The notes below the pieces were generated by a model. It saw only the letters and a program-made list of their open reading frames with translations. It was not told the origin of the DNA and searched no databases. A stretch of 8,496 nucleotides of DNA from DASWHX01 sp036397995. Lineage in GTDB: Bacteria; Bacteroidota; Bacteroidia; Cytophagales; Cyclobacteriaceae. This document shows positions 1 through 6,813 of this stretch, piece after piece; position 1 is the stretch's first letter, and the number at the start of each line of letters is the position of its first letter. The DNA lies in assembly GCA_036397995.1 (NCBI GenBank), contig DASWHX010000137.1:1-8496 (forward strand). Reading direction: 5' to 3'. The position numbers and the translations under genes are program-made.

Positions 1-1
1 C

Positions 2-28
2 GCGTTGATTTTTCATTACCGGTTTTAG
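2..28 (+). CDS. C-terminal end of an upstream gene (possibly undecaprenyl-diphosphatase UppP), partial
   Basis: The frame leading into truB reads ALIFHYRF and then TAG at 26-28, immediately followed by the truB ATG in the same frame. Only eight codons are visible, so the product cannot be identified from sequence similarity alone. Two indirect hints point to UppP: the residues are hydrophobic and end in an aromatic/basic tail, as expected for the end of a multi-pass membrane protein, and in many Bacteroidota uppP sits directly upstream of truB (recalled family knowledge, not checked here). The zero-base junction (TAGATG) implies co-transcription and probably translational coupling with truB. 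It could also be chance open frame, but the abutting stop makes a real gene end likely. Confidence 0.4.
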   Translation, partial: ALIFHYRF

Positions 29-685
29 ATGAGTGTTGAAGAACAAGACAAAATCATTCTGATCGACAAGCCCATTGGCTGGACTTCCTTCGACGTAGTA
101 AAGAAAATTAGAAATTGTCTGGGAATCAGGAAGGTAGGACATGCCGGCACTCTTGATCCACTGGCAACTGGATTACTTATTCTTTGCACAGGAAAAAAGA
201 CAAAGGAAATTAATGAGATTCAGGAAATGGAGAAAGAGTACGTAGGTGAATTCACTCTGGGCCAAATAACCGATTCCTTTGATCTTGAAACTCCGGTTAA
301 ATTCGTATCCGATTGCAAAAATGTTACTCCTGATTCAGTTGTTGAGACAGCCAAAAAGTTTGTTGGCACAGTAAACCAGGTACCACCGGCATTTTCAGCA
401 ATAAAAATTGAAGGCAAAAGAGCTTACCTGAAGGCCCGGAAAGGAGAAAAGCAATCGATTCAGCCTAGAAAAGTAACTCTATACAGTTTTGAAATACTTA
501 AAATAGAAATTCCGTTAATTGCTTTTAAAGTAATTTGCTCGAAAGGTACTTATATTCGAAGTTTAGCTAATGATTTTGGTAATGAAATTGGTGCGGGTGC
601 TTATCTTTCCAGGTTAAAAAGAACAAGGATTGGAACTTATAATCTGGAGGATGCGGCAACTATCGAACAAATCTGTCTTCAATGA
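29..685 (+). CDS. truB: tRNA pseudouridine(55) synthase TruB
   Basis: Converts U55 to pseudouridine in the T-loop of tRNAs; cytoplasmic. The catalytic motif GTLDPLATG is at residues 40-48, with D43 as the catalytic aspartate. Other TruB landmarks are the N-terminal DKPIGWTS (13-20), the substrate-stacking tyrosine region KEYVG (69-73), QVPPAFSAIK (117-126) and KGTYIRSLANDFG (172-184), all intact. At 218 residues it is much shorter than E. coli TruB (about 314) because the C-terminal PUA-like domain is absent; compact TruB proteins of about 220-240 residues are normal in Bacteroidota. ATG at 29 is the only plausible start, since an in-frame TAG directly precedes it. The stop overlaps the ribF start by 4 bp (ATGA), so the two are almost certainly co-translated. 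Identification is secure. Confidence 0.97.
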   Translation: MSVEEQDKIILIDKPIGWTSFDVVKKIRNCLGIRKVGHAGTLDPLATGLLILCTGKKTKEINEIQEMEKEYVGEFTLGQITDSFDLETPVKFVSDCKNVTPDSVVETAKKFVGTVNQVPPAFSAIKIEGKRAYLKARKGEKQSIQPRKVTLYSFEILKIEIPLIAFKVICSKGTYIRSLANDFGNEIGAGAYLSRLKRTRIGTYNLEDAATIEQICLQ

Positions 686-1614
686 AAGTATATAATAGCA
701 TCGAAGAGTTCACGCCCCTTAACTTTGCCGTTGTCACAAGCGGAACTTTCGATGGAGTTCATTACGGTCATCAGCAGATTCTTCGAAAGGTTTCAAAGAT
801 AGCCACAGAAAATAATGGGGAATCTGTAATAATAACTTTCTGGCCACATCCCCGGCTTGTCCTTTTTCCCGACCAACAGGATTTAAAACTGCTAACTACA
901 TTTGAAGAAAAAGTTCAGCTCTTAACTGATTTGGGAATTGACCATTTGCTGAAAATTCCTTTTACCCGGGAGTTCTCAGAATTAAGCTCACAGGAATTCA
1001 TTGATCAGATCCTGATAAAAATACTAGGAACAAAAAAATTAGTTATTGGATACGACCATCGATTTGGTAAAAACAGGGAAGGCAGTTTTGATCACCTGGT
1101 CGCCAATTCTTCCAGGTATGGATTCCAGGTGGTAGAAATTCCAAAACAGGAAATAGATTCTGTTGCCGTCAGTTCATCTAAAATCAGGAAAGCGTTACAG
1201 GAAGGCAAAATACCCGAAGCCAATGAATACCTGGGAAGACCATATAGCCTCGAAGGAATTGTTATAAAAGGAAATATGCTAGGTAGAAAAATTGGATTTC
1301 CAACAGCCAATATTGAAGTCAGAGATGAATATAAATTAATTCCTGCTGATGGCATTTATGCAGCCCGTATAACTTCAAGACAAAAGCAATTTGGAGGAAT
1401 GTTGTATATTGGTAATAGACCCGTGTTGCAGCAATCCCAAAGAAGTATTGAGGTAAATATTTTTGATTTTAATGAGGATATCTACGGGGAGATCATCACG
1501 ATTAAAATGATAAGAAGGATTAGGGATGAGGGCTACTTTAAAAGTATGGAAGAACTGGGATTACAACTGGCAAAAGACAAAGAGATCGTTAAACAGATTT
1601 TACTCAAGGAATAA
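682..1614 (+). CDS. ribF: Bifunctional riboflavin kinase / FMN adenylyltransferase RibF
   Basis: Phosphorylates riboflavin to FMN and adenylates FMN to FAD; cytoplasmic. The N-terminal adenylyltransferase domain (about residues 15-180) has the nucleotidyl-transferase signature GTFDGVHYGH (21-30), WPHP (54-57), GYDHRFG (123-129) and SSSKIR (164-169). The C-terminal flavokinase domain starts near GRPYSLEG (185-192) and carries GRKIGFPTAN (201-210), whose PTAN binds the metal/nucleotide, then PADGIYAA and EVNIFDF, with E257 the expected catalytic glutamate. At 310 residues it is the normal length for the two-domain enzyme. ATG at 682 overlaps the truB stop by 4 bp, and truB-ribF adjacency is common in bacteria. 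The flavokinase strand usually written NIGxRPT reads YIGNRPV here; that region varies within the family, so loss of activity is not implied. Confidence 0.96.
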   Translation: MKVYNSIEEFTPLNFAVVTSGTFDGVHYGHQQILRKVSKIATENNGESVIITFWPHPRLVLFPDQQDLKLLTTFEEKVQLLTDLGIDHLLKIPFTREFSELSSQEFIDQILIKILGTKKLVIGYDHRFGKNREGSFDHLVANSSRYGFQVVEIPKQEIDSVAVSSSKIRKALQEGKIPEANEYLGRPYSLEGIVIKGNMLGRKIGFPTANIEVRDEYKLIPADGIYAARITSRQKQFGGMLYIGNRPVLQQSQRSIEVNIFDFNEDIYGEIITIKMIRRIRDEGYFKSMEELGLQLAKDKEIVKQILLKE

Positions 1615-1619
1615 ACGTA

Positions 1620-3593
1620 ATGGATCAGCCAAAGCTTCTGTGGCAACCCTCAACGGAATTCAGAGATAAGTCAAATCTTTCCGGATATAGAAAGTGGTTA
1701 GCTGAGTCAAAGAATATTTCATTTGTTGATTATCATGCATTATGGATTTGGTCAACAGAATACATTGAAGCATTCTGGAAATCTATTTGGGAATATTTCG
1801 ATCTGGAAGGAAGTTTGGAAGCAATTGAAATCTGTTCCAGGGACAGTATGCCTGGAGTTAAATGGTTTGAAGGAACCCAATTAAATTATGCCAGGGAGGT
1901 TTTCAGGAACCGAAATAATGAATATCCCGCTTTAATTTTTGCTTCCGAGAAGTCTTCGATTGTTGAGATTTCGTGGACTGAATTAATTGAAAAAACTGCT
2001 TCCCTTCAGGCACATTTGGAAAAGGCAGGGCTAAAATCCGGTGACAGGGTGGCAGCCTTTCTTCCCAACATTCCGGAAGCAATAATTTCATTCCTTGCAG
2101 TTAATTCGATCGGAGCTATTTGGTCAAGTTGTTCGCCTGATTTTGGTCTCGGAGCTGTCACAGACAGATTCACACAGATTGAACCTAAAATTCTAATAAC
2201 AGTTGACGGTTATCAGTACGCAGGCAAAAGCTATGACAAAAAAGACGTAATTAACGATCTAATATCAAAGCTCCCTTCCCTGGAGCAAATTATATACATT
2301 CCCTATCTGGATGATAGTGCATATAATTTTGCCGTAAACACCTCACAATGGGAAAGTGTAATCTCTGAAAGCAAACAAAGCCTTAAATTTTCTGAGACCG
2401 GCTTTAGCCACCCTATTTGGGTACTGTTTTCTTCCGGAACTACCGGAGTCCCAAAAGCTATAACTCACAGTAATGGAGGAATAATTCTTGAACATTTAAA
2501 ATATCTCAGTTTTCATAATAATATAAAAGCAGGAGATCGATGTTTTTGGTATACAACTACAGGTTGGATGATGTGGAACTACATTATAGGTTCACTACTT
2601 GTGAAAGGGACCACGGTACTTTATGACGGAAGCCCCGCCTATCCGGATATGAATGTGCTTTGGAAATTTGCAGAACAAGCTAAGATAACACATTTTGGAA
2701 CCAGCGCCGGATTTGTGATTGCTAATATGAAAGCAGCGACCAGACCAGGCAATAACTTTAACCTTAATCAACTTATATCCATTGGTTCAACCGGTTCCCC
2801 TCTGCCGCCAGAAGGATTCGATTGGCTCTACAAGAATGTTAAATCCGATTTGTGGGTTGCTTCTATTAGTGGTGGCACGGATGTATGTTCAGCATTTGTT
2901 GGTGGAAATCCATTGTTGCCCGTTCATAGCGGTGAGATCCAGTGCAGAGCTTTGGGTTGCAAGCTGGAAGCGTTTGATGATGAAGGCCGTTCAATAATTA
3001 ATCAGGTAGGTGAAATGGTGCTAACAAAGCCAATGCCATCCATGCCAATTTATTTTTGGGGTGATGAGAATTTTGCAAAGTACACGGAAAGTTACTTCGA
3101 AATGTATCCTGGTATTTGGCGACACGGAGATTGGACCATGATTACAGAAAGAAATGGCATCATTATCTACGGCAGGTCGGATTCAACACTAAATCGCGGT
3201 GGGGTAAGAATTGGAACCAGTGAAATATACAGAGCTGTGGATAAAGTGGACGAAATTAGTGACAGTTTAATTATTTGTATTGAAAATAATGTTGGCGACT
3301 TCTACATGCCGTTATTCGTTACCGTTAGGCAGGGAGCGAAACTGGATGAAATTCTTAAAAATAAAATTAAAACTACCATCAGGTCGGAATATACTCCCCG
3401 TCATGTGCCGGATGAAATAATAGAAATTACCGAAGTTCCTTATACCATAAGCGGTAAGAAAGTCGAAACCCCAGTCAAGAAAATTTTGCAGGGTAAACCT
3501 TTCGAGAAAATACTTAATAAAGATGCACTTAAAAACCCCGCCGCCCTTGACTTCTTTATAGAATACGCTAAAAAGCTAAAATTTCACCAATGA
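1620..3593 (+). CDS. aacS: Acetoacetyl-CoA synthetase (acetoacetate-CoA ligase)
   Basis: Predicted ATP-dependent, AMP-forming activation of acetoacetate to acetoacetyl-CoA, feeding ketone-body or polyhydroxybutyrate-derived carbon into thiolase reactions; cytosolic. It belongs to the ANL (acyl-/aryl-CoA synthetase) superfamily. An Acs-type N-terminal region (about 30-92) ends in MPGVKWFEGTQLNYA (77-91). The P-loop-like motif FSSGTTGVPK is at 270-279, SISGGTDVCSAF begins at 415, HGDW is at 502-505 and the hinge motif YGRSDSTLNRGGVRIGTSE at 517-535. The C-terminal catalytic lysine is K613 in ISGKK. The LNYA, SGGTDVCSAFVGG and VHSGEIQ blocks and the 657-residue length fit acetoacetyl-CoA ligases better than acetyl-CoA synthetases. 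ATG at 1620 lies 5 bases after the ribF stop with AAGGA upstream at 1605-1609. It overlaps gldC by 4 bp. Substrate is assigned by family and not proven. Confidence 0.9.
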   Translation: MDQPKLLWQPSTEFRDKSNLSGYRKWLAESKNISFVDYHALWIWSTEYIEAFWKSIWEYFDLEGSLEAIEICSRDSMPGVKWFEGTQLNYAREVFRNRNNEYPALIFASEKSSIVEISWTELIEKTASLQAHLEKAGLKSGDRVAAFLPNIPEAIISFLAVNSIGAIWSSCSPDFGLGAVTDRFTQIEPKILITVDGYQYAGKSYDKKDVINDLISKLPSLEQIIYIPYLDDSAYNFAVNTSQWESVISESKQSLKFSETGFSHPIWVLFSSGTTGVPKAITHSNGGIILEHLKYLSFHNNIKAGDRCFWYTTTGWMMWNYIIGSLLVKGTTVLYDGSPAYPDMNVLWKFAEQAKITHFGTSAGFVIANMKAATRPGNNFNLNQLISIGSTGSPLPPEGFDWLYKNVKSDLWVASISGGTDVCSAFVGGNPLLPVHSGEIQCRALGCKLEAFDDEGRSIINQVGEMVLTKPMPSMPIYFWGDENFAKYTESYFEMYPGIWRHGDWTMITERNGIIIYGRSDSTLNRGGVRIGTSEIYRAVDKVDEISDSLIICIENNVGDFYMPLFVTVRQGAKLDEILKNKIKTTIRSEYTPRHVPDEIIEITEVPYTISGKKVETPVKKILQGKPFEKILNKDALKNPAALDFFIEYAKKLKFHQ

Positions 3594-3937
3594 TTAAATC
3601 TCAGATAAAATTTGACGTTGAACTAGACAAGGATAGAATTCCGGAGAAAATAGAGTGGTCAGCCACAGATCACAAAGATGGGAAACCGGAACCAATCAAT
3701 TCTTTTAGTGTTTCATTGTGGGATTCTGAACAAAGAAATACTCTTCGAATAGATCTATGGACGAAAAAAATGCCTGTAGACCAAATGAAACAGTTTTGCA
3801 TCGATTCTATTGGCGGGATGGCGCAAACAATTCTCAATTCTACAGGAGATGAGTATATGGCTAATGAATTGAAGGAGCTATGTAAAAAGTTTTCAATTCA
3901 CCTCGAAAAGGAAATTAAAGAAGGGAAATACCGCTAA
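3590..3937 (+). CDS. gldC: Gliding motility protein GldC homologue
   Basis: A soluble 115-residue protein with no signal peptide or membrane segment. The GldC family pattern is clear: an N-terminal strand with VELDKDRIPEKIEWSATD (10-27), then SLWDSEQRNTLRIDLWTKKMP (starting near 42) and DQMKQFC (64-70), followed by helical segments to the end. In Flavobacterium johnsoniae GldC supports gliding but is not itself a core type IX secretion component, and homologues occur in non-gliding Bacteroidota, so presence alone does not prove motility. The ATG overlaps the aacS stop (ATGA), indicating the last gene of the truB-ribF-aacS transcription unit. No gldB-like partner is visible in the window, unlike some flavobacteria. 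The molecular activity of the family is unknown. Confidence 0.88.
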   Translation: MIKSQIKFDVELDKDRIPEKIEWSATDHKDGKPEPINSFSVSLWDSEQRNTLRIDLWTKKMPVDQMKQFCIDSIGGMAQTILNSTGDEYMANELKELCKKFSIHLEKEIKEGKYR

Positions 3938-3944
3938 TCGCGAA

Positions 3945-3962
3945 GGAATATTGAAATATTCC
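3945..3962. promoter_or_regulatory. Perfect 8-bp inverted repeat in the gldC / TonB-receptor spacer
   Basis: GGAATATT at 3945-3952 and AATATTCC at 3955-3962 are exact reverse complements separated by GA; as RNA this can fold as a 7-bp stem with a TGAA loop. It is not followed by an uninterrupted T run (AATAATTTGC follows), so it would be at best a weak terminator for the upstream operon. As DNA, an 18-bp near-perfect dyad 43 bp before the receptor ATG could be an operator for a dimeric regulator. No convincing Bacteroidota promoter (TTTG about 20 bp upstream of TAnnTTTG) was found in the spacer; the nearest resemblance is TAATTTG at 3965-3971, one base short of the consensus spacing. The leader ATCAAAAAAAG before the ATG is the A-rich type common in this phylum. 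Confidence 0.35.
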
Positions 3963-4005
3963 AATAATTTGCTATTTTCAATAATTAATTACCAATCAAA
4001 AAAAG

Positions 4006-6798
4006 ATGAAACAAACCTTACTAAAAACCCATCTGGGGACGTTTGTGGCACTATTAATCAGTGTAACGGCCTGGGCACAGACTACAATTTCAGGTAAAAT
4101 AAATGAAGCATCGGGTGATCCCCTGGTGGGAGTTAATATAGTTGTAAAAGGAACTATTAAAGGTACCATCACAAACATAAATGGGAATTTCAATTTAAGT
4201 GTCTCACAGTCACCGCCTTTCACCCTGTCAATTTCATACGTGGGATTTATTACCCAGGAAATTGAGATTACAGAAACCAGCACCTCAGGCCTTGGAATAA
4301 CCATGGCGGAGCAAACCTTACTTGGTCAGGAAATCGTAGTAAGTGCAAGCCGGGTTGAAGAAAGTATTCTCTCCTCCCCTGTGACCATTGAGAAGCTGGA
4401 TATTCTTGCAATTCAGCAAGCATCAGCTCCCGATTTTTTTGATCAACTGAATTACGTGAAAGGCGTGCAAACTGCCCAGGGAAGCATGACATTCAATGCG
4501 GTGAATACGCGGGGATTTGCTACAATTGCCAATACAAGGTTTGTTGCCCTGGTAGATGGAATGGATATCAGCGCTCCACTTTTAAATTTTCCAACAGGCA
4601 ACCTGGTAGGAATTCCTGATTTAGATGTTGAAAGTGTTGAATTGGTTCCCGGAGCTGCATCGGCTCTTTATGGACCCAATGCTTTCAATGGAATTCTTTT
4701 TATGAATAGTAAAAACCCTTTTGAATACCAGGGATTAAGTGCCCAGGCAAAACTCGGCGTGACTGAATCCAATGCCAACGGAACTAATCCCATGTACAAC
4801 TTTCAACTCCGGTATGCAAAAGCCTTTAATAACAAGGTTGCCTTTAAGGTAAATTTCTCCATCATGGAAGCTACAGACTGGAGAGCCAATGACTATACCA
4901 CTGACAAAAATTTTCCCATCAGGGCTCCTGGAGATTCCAATTTCGATGGCCTGAATTTATATGGTGATGAAGTTGAGATTTTCTATGGTGGCCTCGGTCC
5001 TTTCCTGGGAGCGCTTGACTTAAGGAGAACCGGATGGAAGGAGGAGGATTTACTTGAAACAGATGCAGCGAGAAGTATAAAGGCAGATGCCGCTTTGCAT
5101 TACAGATTAACTGATAAAATTGAAGCGCTTTATAACTACCGCTTTGGCGGCGGTCGCTCTATCTATCAGGGATCCGGCAAGTTTATTCTCCGGGATTTTA
5201 CCCAACAGTTTCACAAATTGGAACTGAAATCAGATAATTTCTTCGTCAGAGGCTACATGACTCAAACAGATGATGGTGATTCCTATAATATGGATGCCCT
5301 GGGGATCTACCTCAATGAATCAATAAGTCCGACAGCAACCGAGTGGGCTCCAATTTATATTCCGGCGTATGTACTTGCGCTACAAGGATATTATACCGCA
5401 CTTGGAGTACCTGCGGGTAATAAGCAAGCTGCACACGCGTTTGCCAGACAAACAGCAGACGCCACCAGACCTGCGGTTGGAAGTTCACAGTTTACTAACC
5501 TGGTCGAGACAATCAGGACTACAAAATTTAATGAAGGCGCGGGAGCCGCATTTGTTGAAGGATCCCGGTTATATCATGGAGAGTTCAATTACGATTTCAA
5601 AAATATGATTGACATTGTTGATATCCAGATAGGTGGTAATTTCCGCCAGTATGACATTTTTAGCGATGGAACTATTTTTGATGAGGAACAGAATGCAGAC
5701 GGATCTTATGAAAGAGTGAAGATAAATGAGTATGGCGGATATGTGCAACTTGGTAAATCTATTGGCAATCTAAAACTGGCCGCTTCCGCGAGATATGATA
5801 AGAATGAAAATTTTGAAGGACAGTTTAACCCCAGAGTATCCGCGGTTTATACCGCAGGCGGATCTCATAATTTCAGAGCATCATTCCAAACAGGTTTCAG
5901 AAATCCTGACTCACAGTCACAATTTATATGGTTCCCAACTGCATCCGGCATTTTAATTGGAAGTACAGAAGCCAATGCAGCCCGATATGGATTGCATAAT
6001 GGGGGTGCATATACCAACAGGTCAGTACTATCTTTCTTTGATGCTGGTGGATCATTTGACACAGATGGGACTCCGCTGGATGCAGACGGAAATCCAACTG
6101 ATCCAGTTTCCGCAGGTTTAGCAACAGATAATTTTGACTACGTTCAACCCGAAAAATTACAGGCATTTGAAGTGGGCTATAAAGGAATCATCGGCGGCGA
6201 CTTGTTAATTGATTTGAATTATTACCACAATATTTATAATGACTTTATTGCCCAAAAAACCGTATACAACAAATTACCCATAATGAGGCGAGGTCAGGTT
6301 GTAACGGGAGCTACCGGAGATATTATTACTGAGTTCAGACCCTACCTGAATGCGCAGGAAAAAGTTACCTCTGATGGAATTGGTTTAGGATTCACTTACA
6401 ACCTGGGACGCGGATTTAATTTCAACGGTTCCTATGATTATGCCACCTTTAATGTGAGTAAAGTTGACCTTAATTCTGAATTCGAAGCAGGCTTTAATAC
6501 TCCGGAACATAAGTTTATGGTGGGATTCGCCAATAGAGATGTTGGTGAAAACATTGGGTTTAGTGTAGCGTTCCGATGGCAGGATGAATTCCTATGGCAA
6601 TCCGCCTTTGGTGAGGGAACAATTCCTTCGTATGGAACCCTTGATTTTCAGATAAATAAGAAACTGAAAGCACTGAAATCAGTTATTAAAGTTGGCGCTA
6701 CAAATCTTGGCGGCCAGGATTATCGAACCAATCTCGGTGCCGGATTTGTTGGCACTATCTATTATATCTCTTTAACATTTGACCAATTCCTGAATTAA
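4006..6798 (+). CDS. TonB-dependent outer-membrane receptor with N-terminal carboxypeptidase-D-like domain
   Basis: Outer-membrane active transporter energised by TonB-ExbBD; substrate unknown. Residues 1-24 are a Sec signal peptide with a likely signal peptidase I cut after AWA. Residues about 26-105 form a carboxypeptidase-D-regulatory-like beta-sandwich (ISGKINEASGDPLVGVNIVV, then GTITNINGNFNL and SYVGFITQEIEI). EIVVSAS (109-115) is a TonB-box-like segment. The plug follows, with NTRGF, the VALVDGMD strand and VESVELVPGAASALYGPNA (208-226), a standard plug signature. The rest is a 22-strand-type barrel of alternating aromatic strands ending in YYISLTF near the C-terminus. At 930 residues, without the usual SusC motifs and without a SusD neighbour, it is closer to general CarboxypepD_reg/plug/barrel receptors than to SusC. 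It is followed 15 bp later by a lipoprotein esterase, its likely functional partner. A D-rich loop occurs at 685-700. Confidence 0.92.
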   Translation: MKQTLLKTHLGTFVALLISVTAWAQTTISGKINEASGDPLVGVNIVVKGTIKGTITNINGNFNLSVSQSPPFTLSISYVGFITQEIEITETSTSGLGITMAEQTLLGQEIVVSASRVEESILSSPVTIEKLDILAIQQASAPDFFDQLNYVKGVQTAQGSMTFNAVNTRGFATIANTRFVALVDGMDISAPLLNFPTGNLVGIPDLDVESVELVPGAASALYGPNAFNGILFMNSKNPFEYQGLSAQAKLGVTESNANGTNPMYNFQLRYAKAFNNKVAFKVNFSIMEATDWRANDYTTDKNFPIRAPGDSNFDGLNLYGDEVEIFYGGLGPFLGALDLRRTGWKEEDLLETDAARSIKADAALHYRLTDKIEALYNYRFGGGRSIYQGSGKFILRDFTQQFHKLELKSDNFFVRGYMTQTDDGDSYNMDALGIYLNESISPTATEWAPIYIPAYVLALQGYYTALGVPAGNKQAAHAFARQTADATRPAVGSSQFTNLVETIRTTKFNEGAGAAFVEGSRLYHGEFNYDFKNMIDIVDIQIGGNFRQYDIFSDGTIFDEEQNADGSYERVKINEYGGYVQLGKSIGNLKLAASARYDKNENFEGQFNPRVSAVYTAGGSHNFRASFQTGFRNPDSQSQFIWFPTASGILIGSTEANAARYGLHNGGAYTNRSVLSFFDAGGSFDTDGTPLDADGNPTDPVSAGLATDNFDYVQPEKLQAFEVGYKGIIGGDLLIDLNYYHNIYNDFIAQKTVYNKLPIMRRGQVVTGATGDIITEFRPYLNAQEKVTSDGIGLGFTYNLGRGFNFNGSYDYATFNVSKVDLNSEFEAGFNTPEHKFMVGFANRDVGENIGFSVAFRWQDEFLWQSAFGEGTIPSYGTLDFQINKKLKALKSVIKVGATNLGGQDYRTNLGAGFVGTIYYISLTFDQFLN

Positions 6799-6813
6799 AA
6801 AGTTTAATTAACT

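Noticed and set aside
29..685. Truncated truB because it is about 95 residues shorter than E. coli TruB
   Set aside because: All catalytic and binding motifs are present and compact TruB without a PUA domain is normal in this phylum.
1045..1068. His126 in the RibF motif GYDHRFG, where the general family motif has Phe
   Set aside because: From family knowledge, the His version is common in Bacteroidota RibF; not a sign of degeneration.
3963..3971. Bacteroidota -7 promoter element (TAnnTTTG) before the receptor gene
   Set aside because: TAATTTG is one base short of the consensus and no TTTG/TTG element lies at the expected distance upstream.
3996..4304. 102-residue open frame on the - strand over the receptor start
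   Set aside because: It covers the reverse of the signal peptide and carboxypeptidase-D-like domain; its hydrophobic content mirrors those codons and no family is recognisable.
6799..6813. Palindrome TTAATTAA at 6804-6811 as an operator between the receptor and the hydrolase
   Set aside because: An 8-bp AT-only palindrome in a 15-bp AT-rich spacer is expected by chance.
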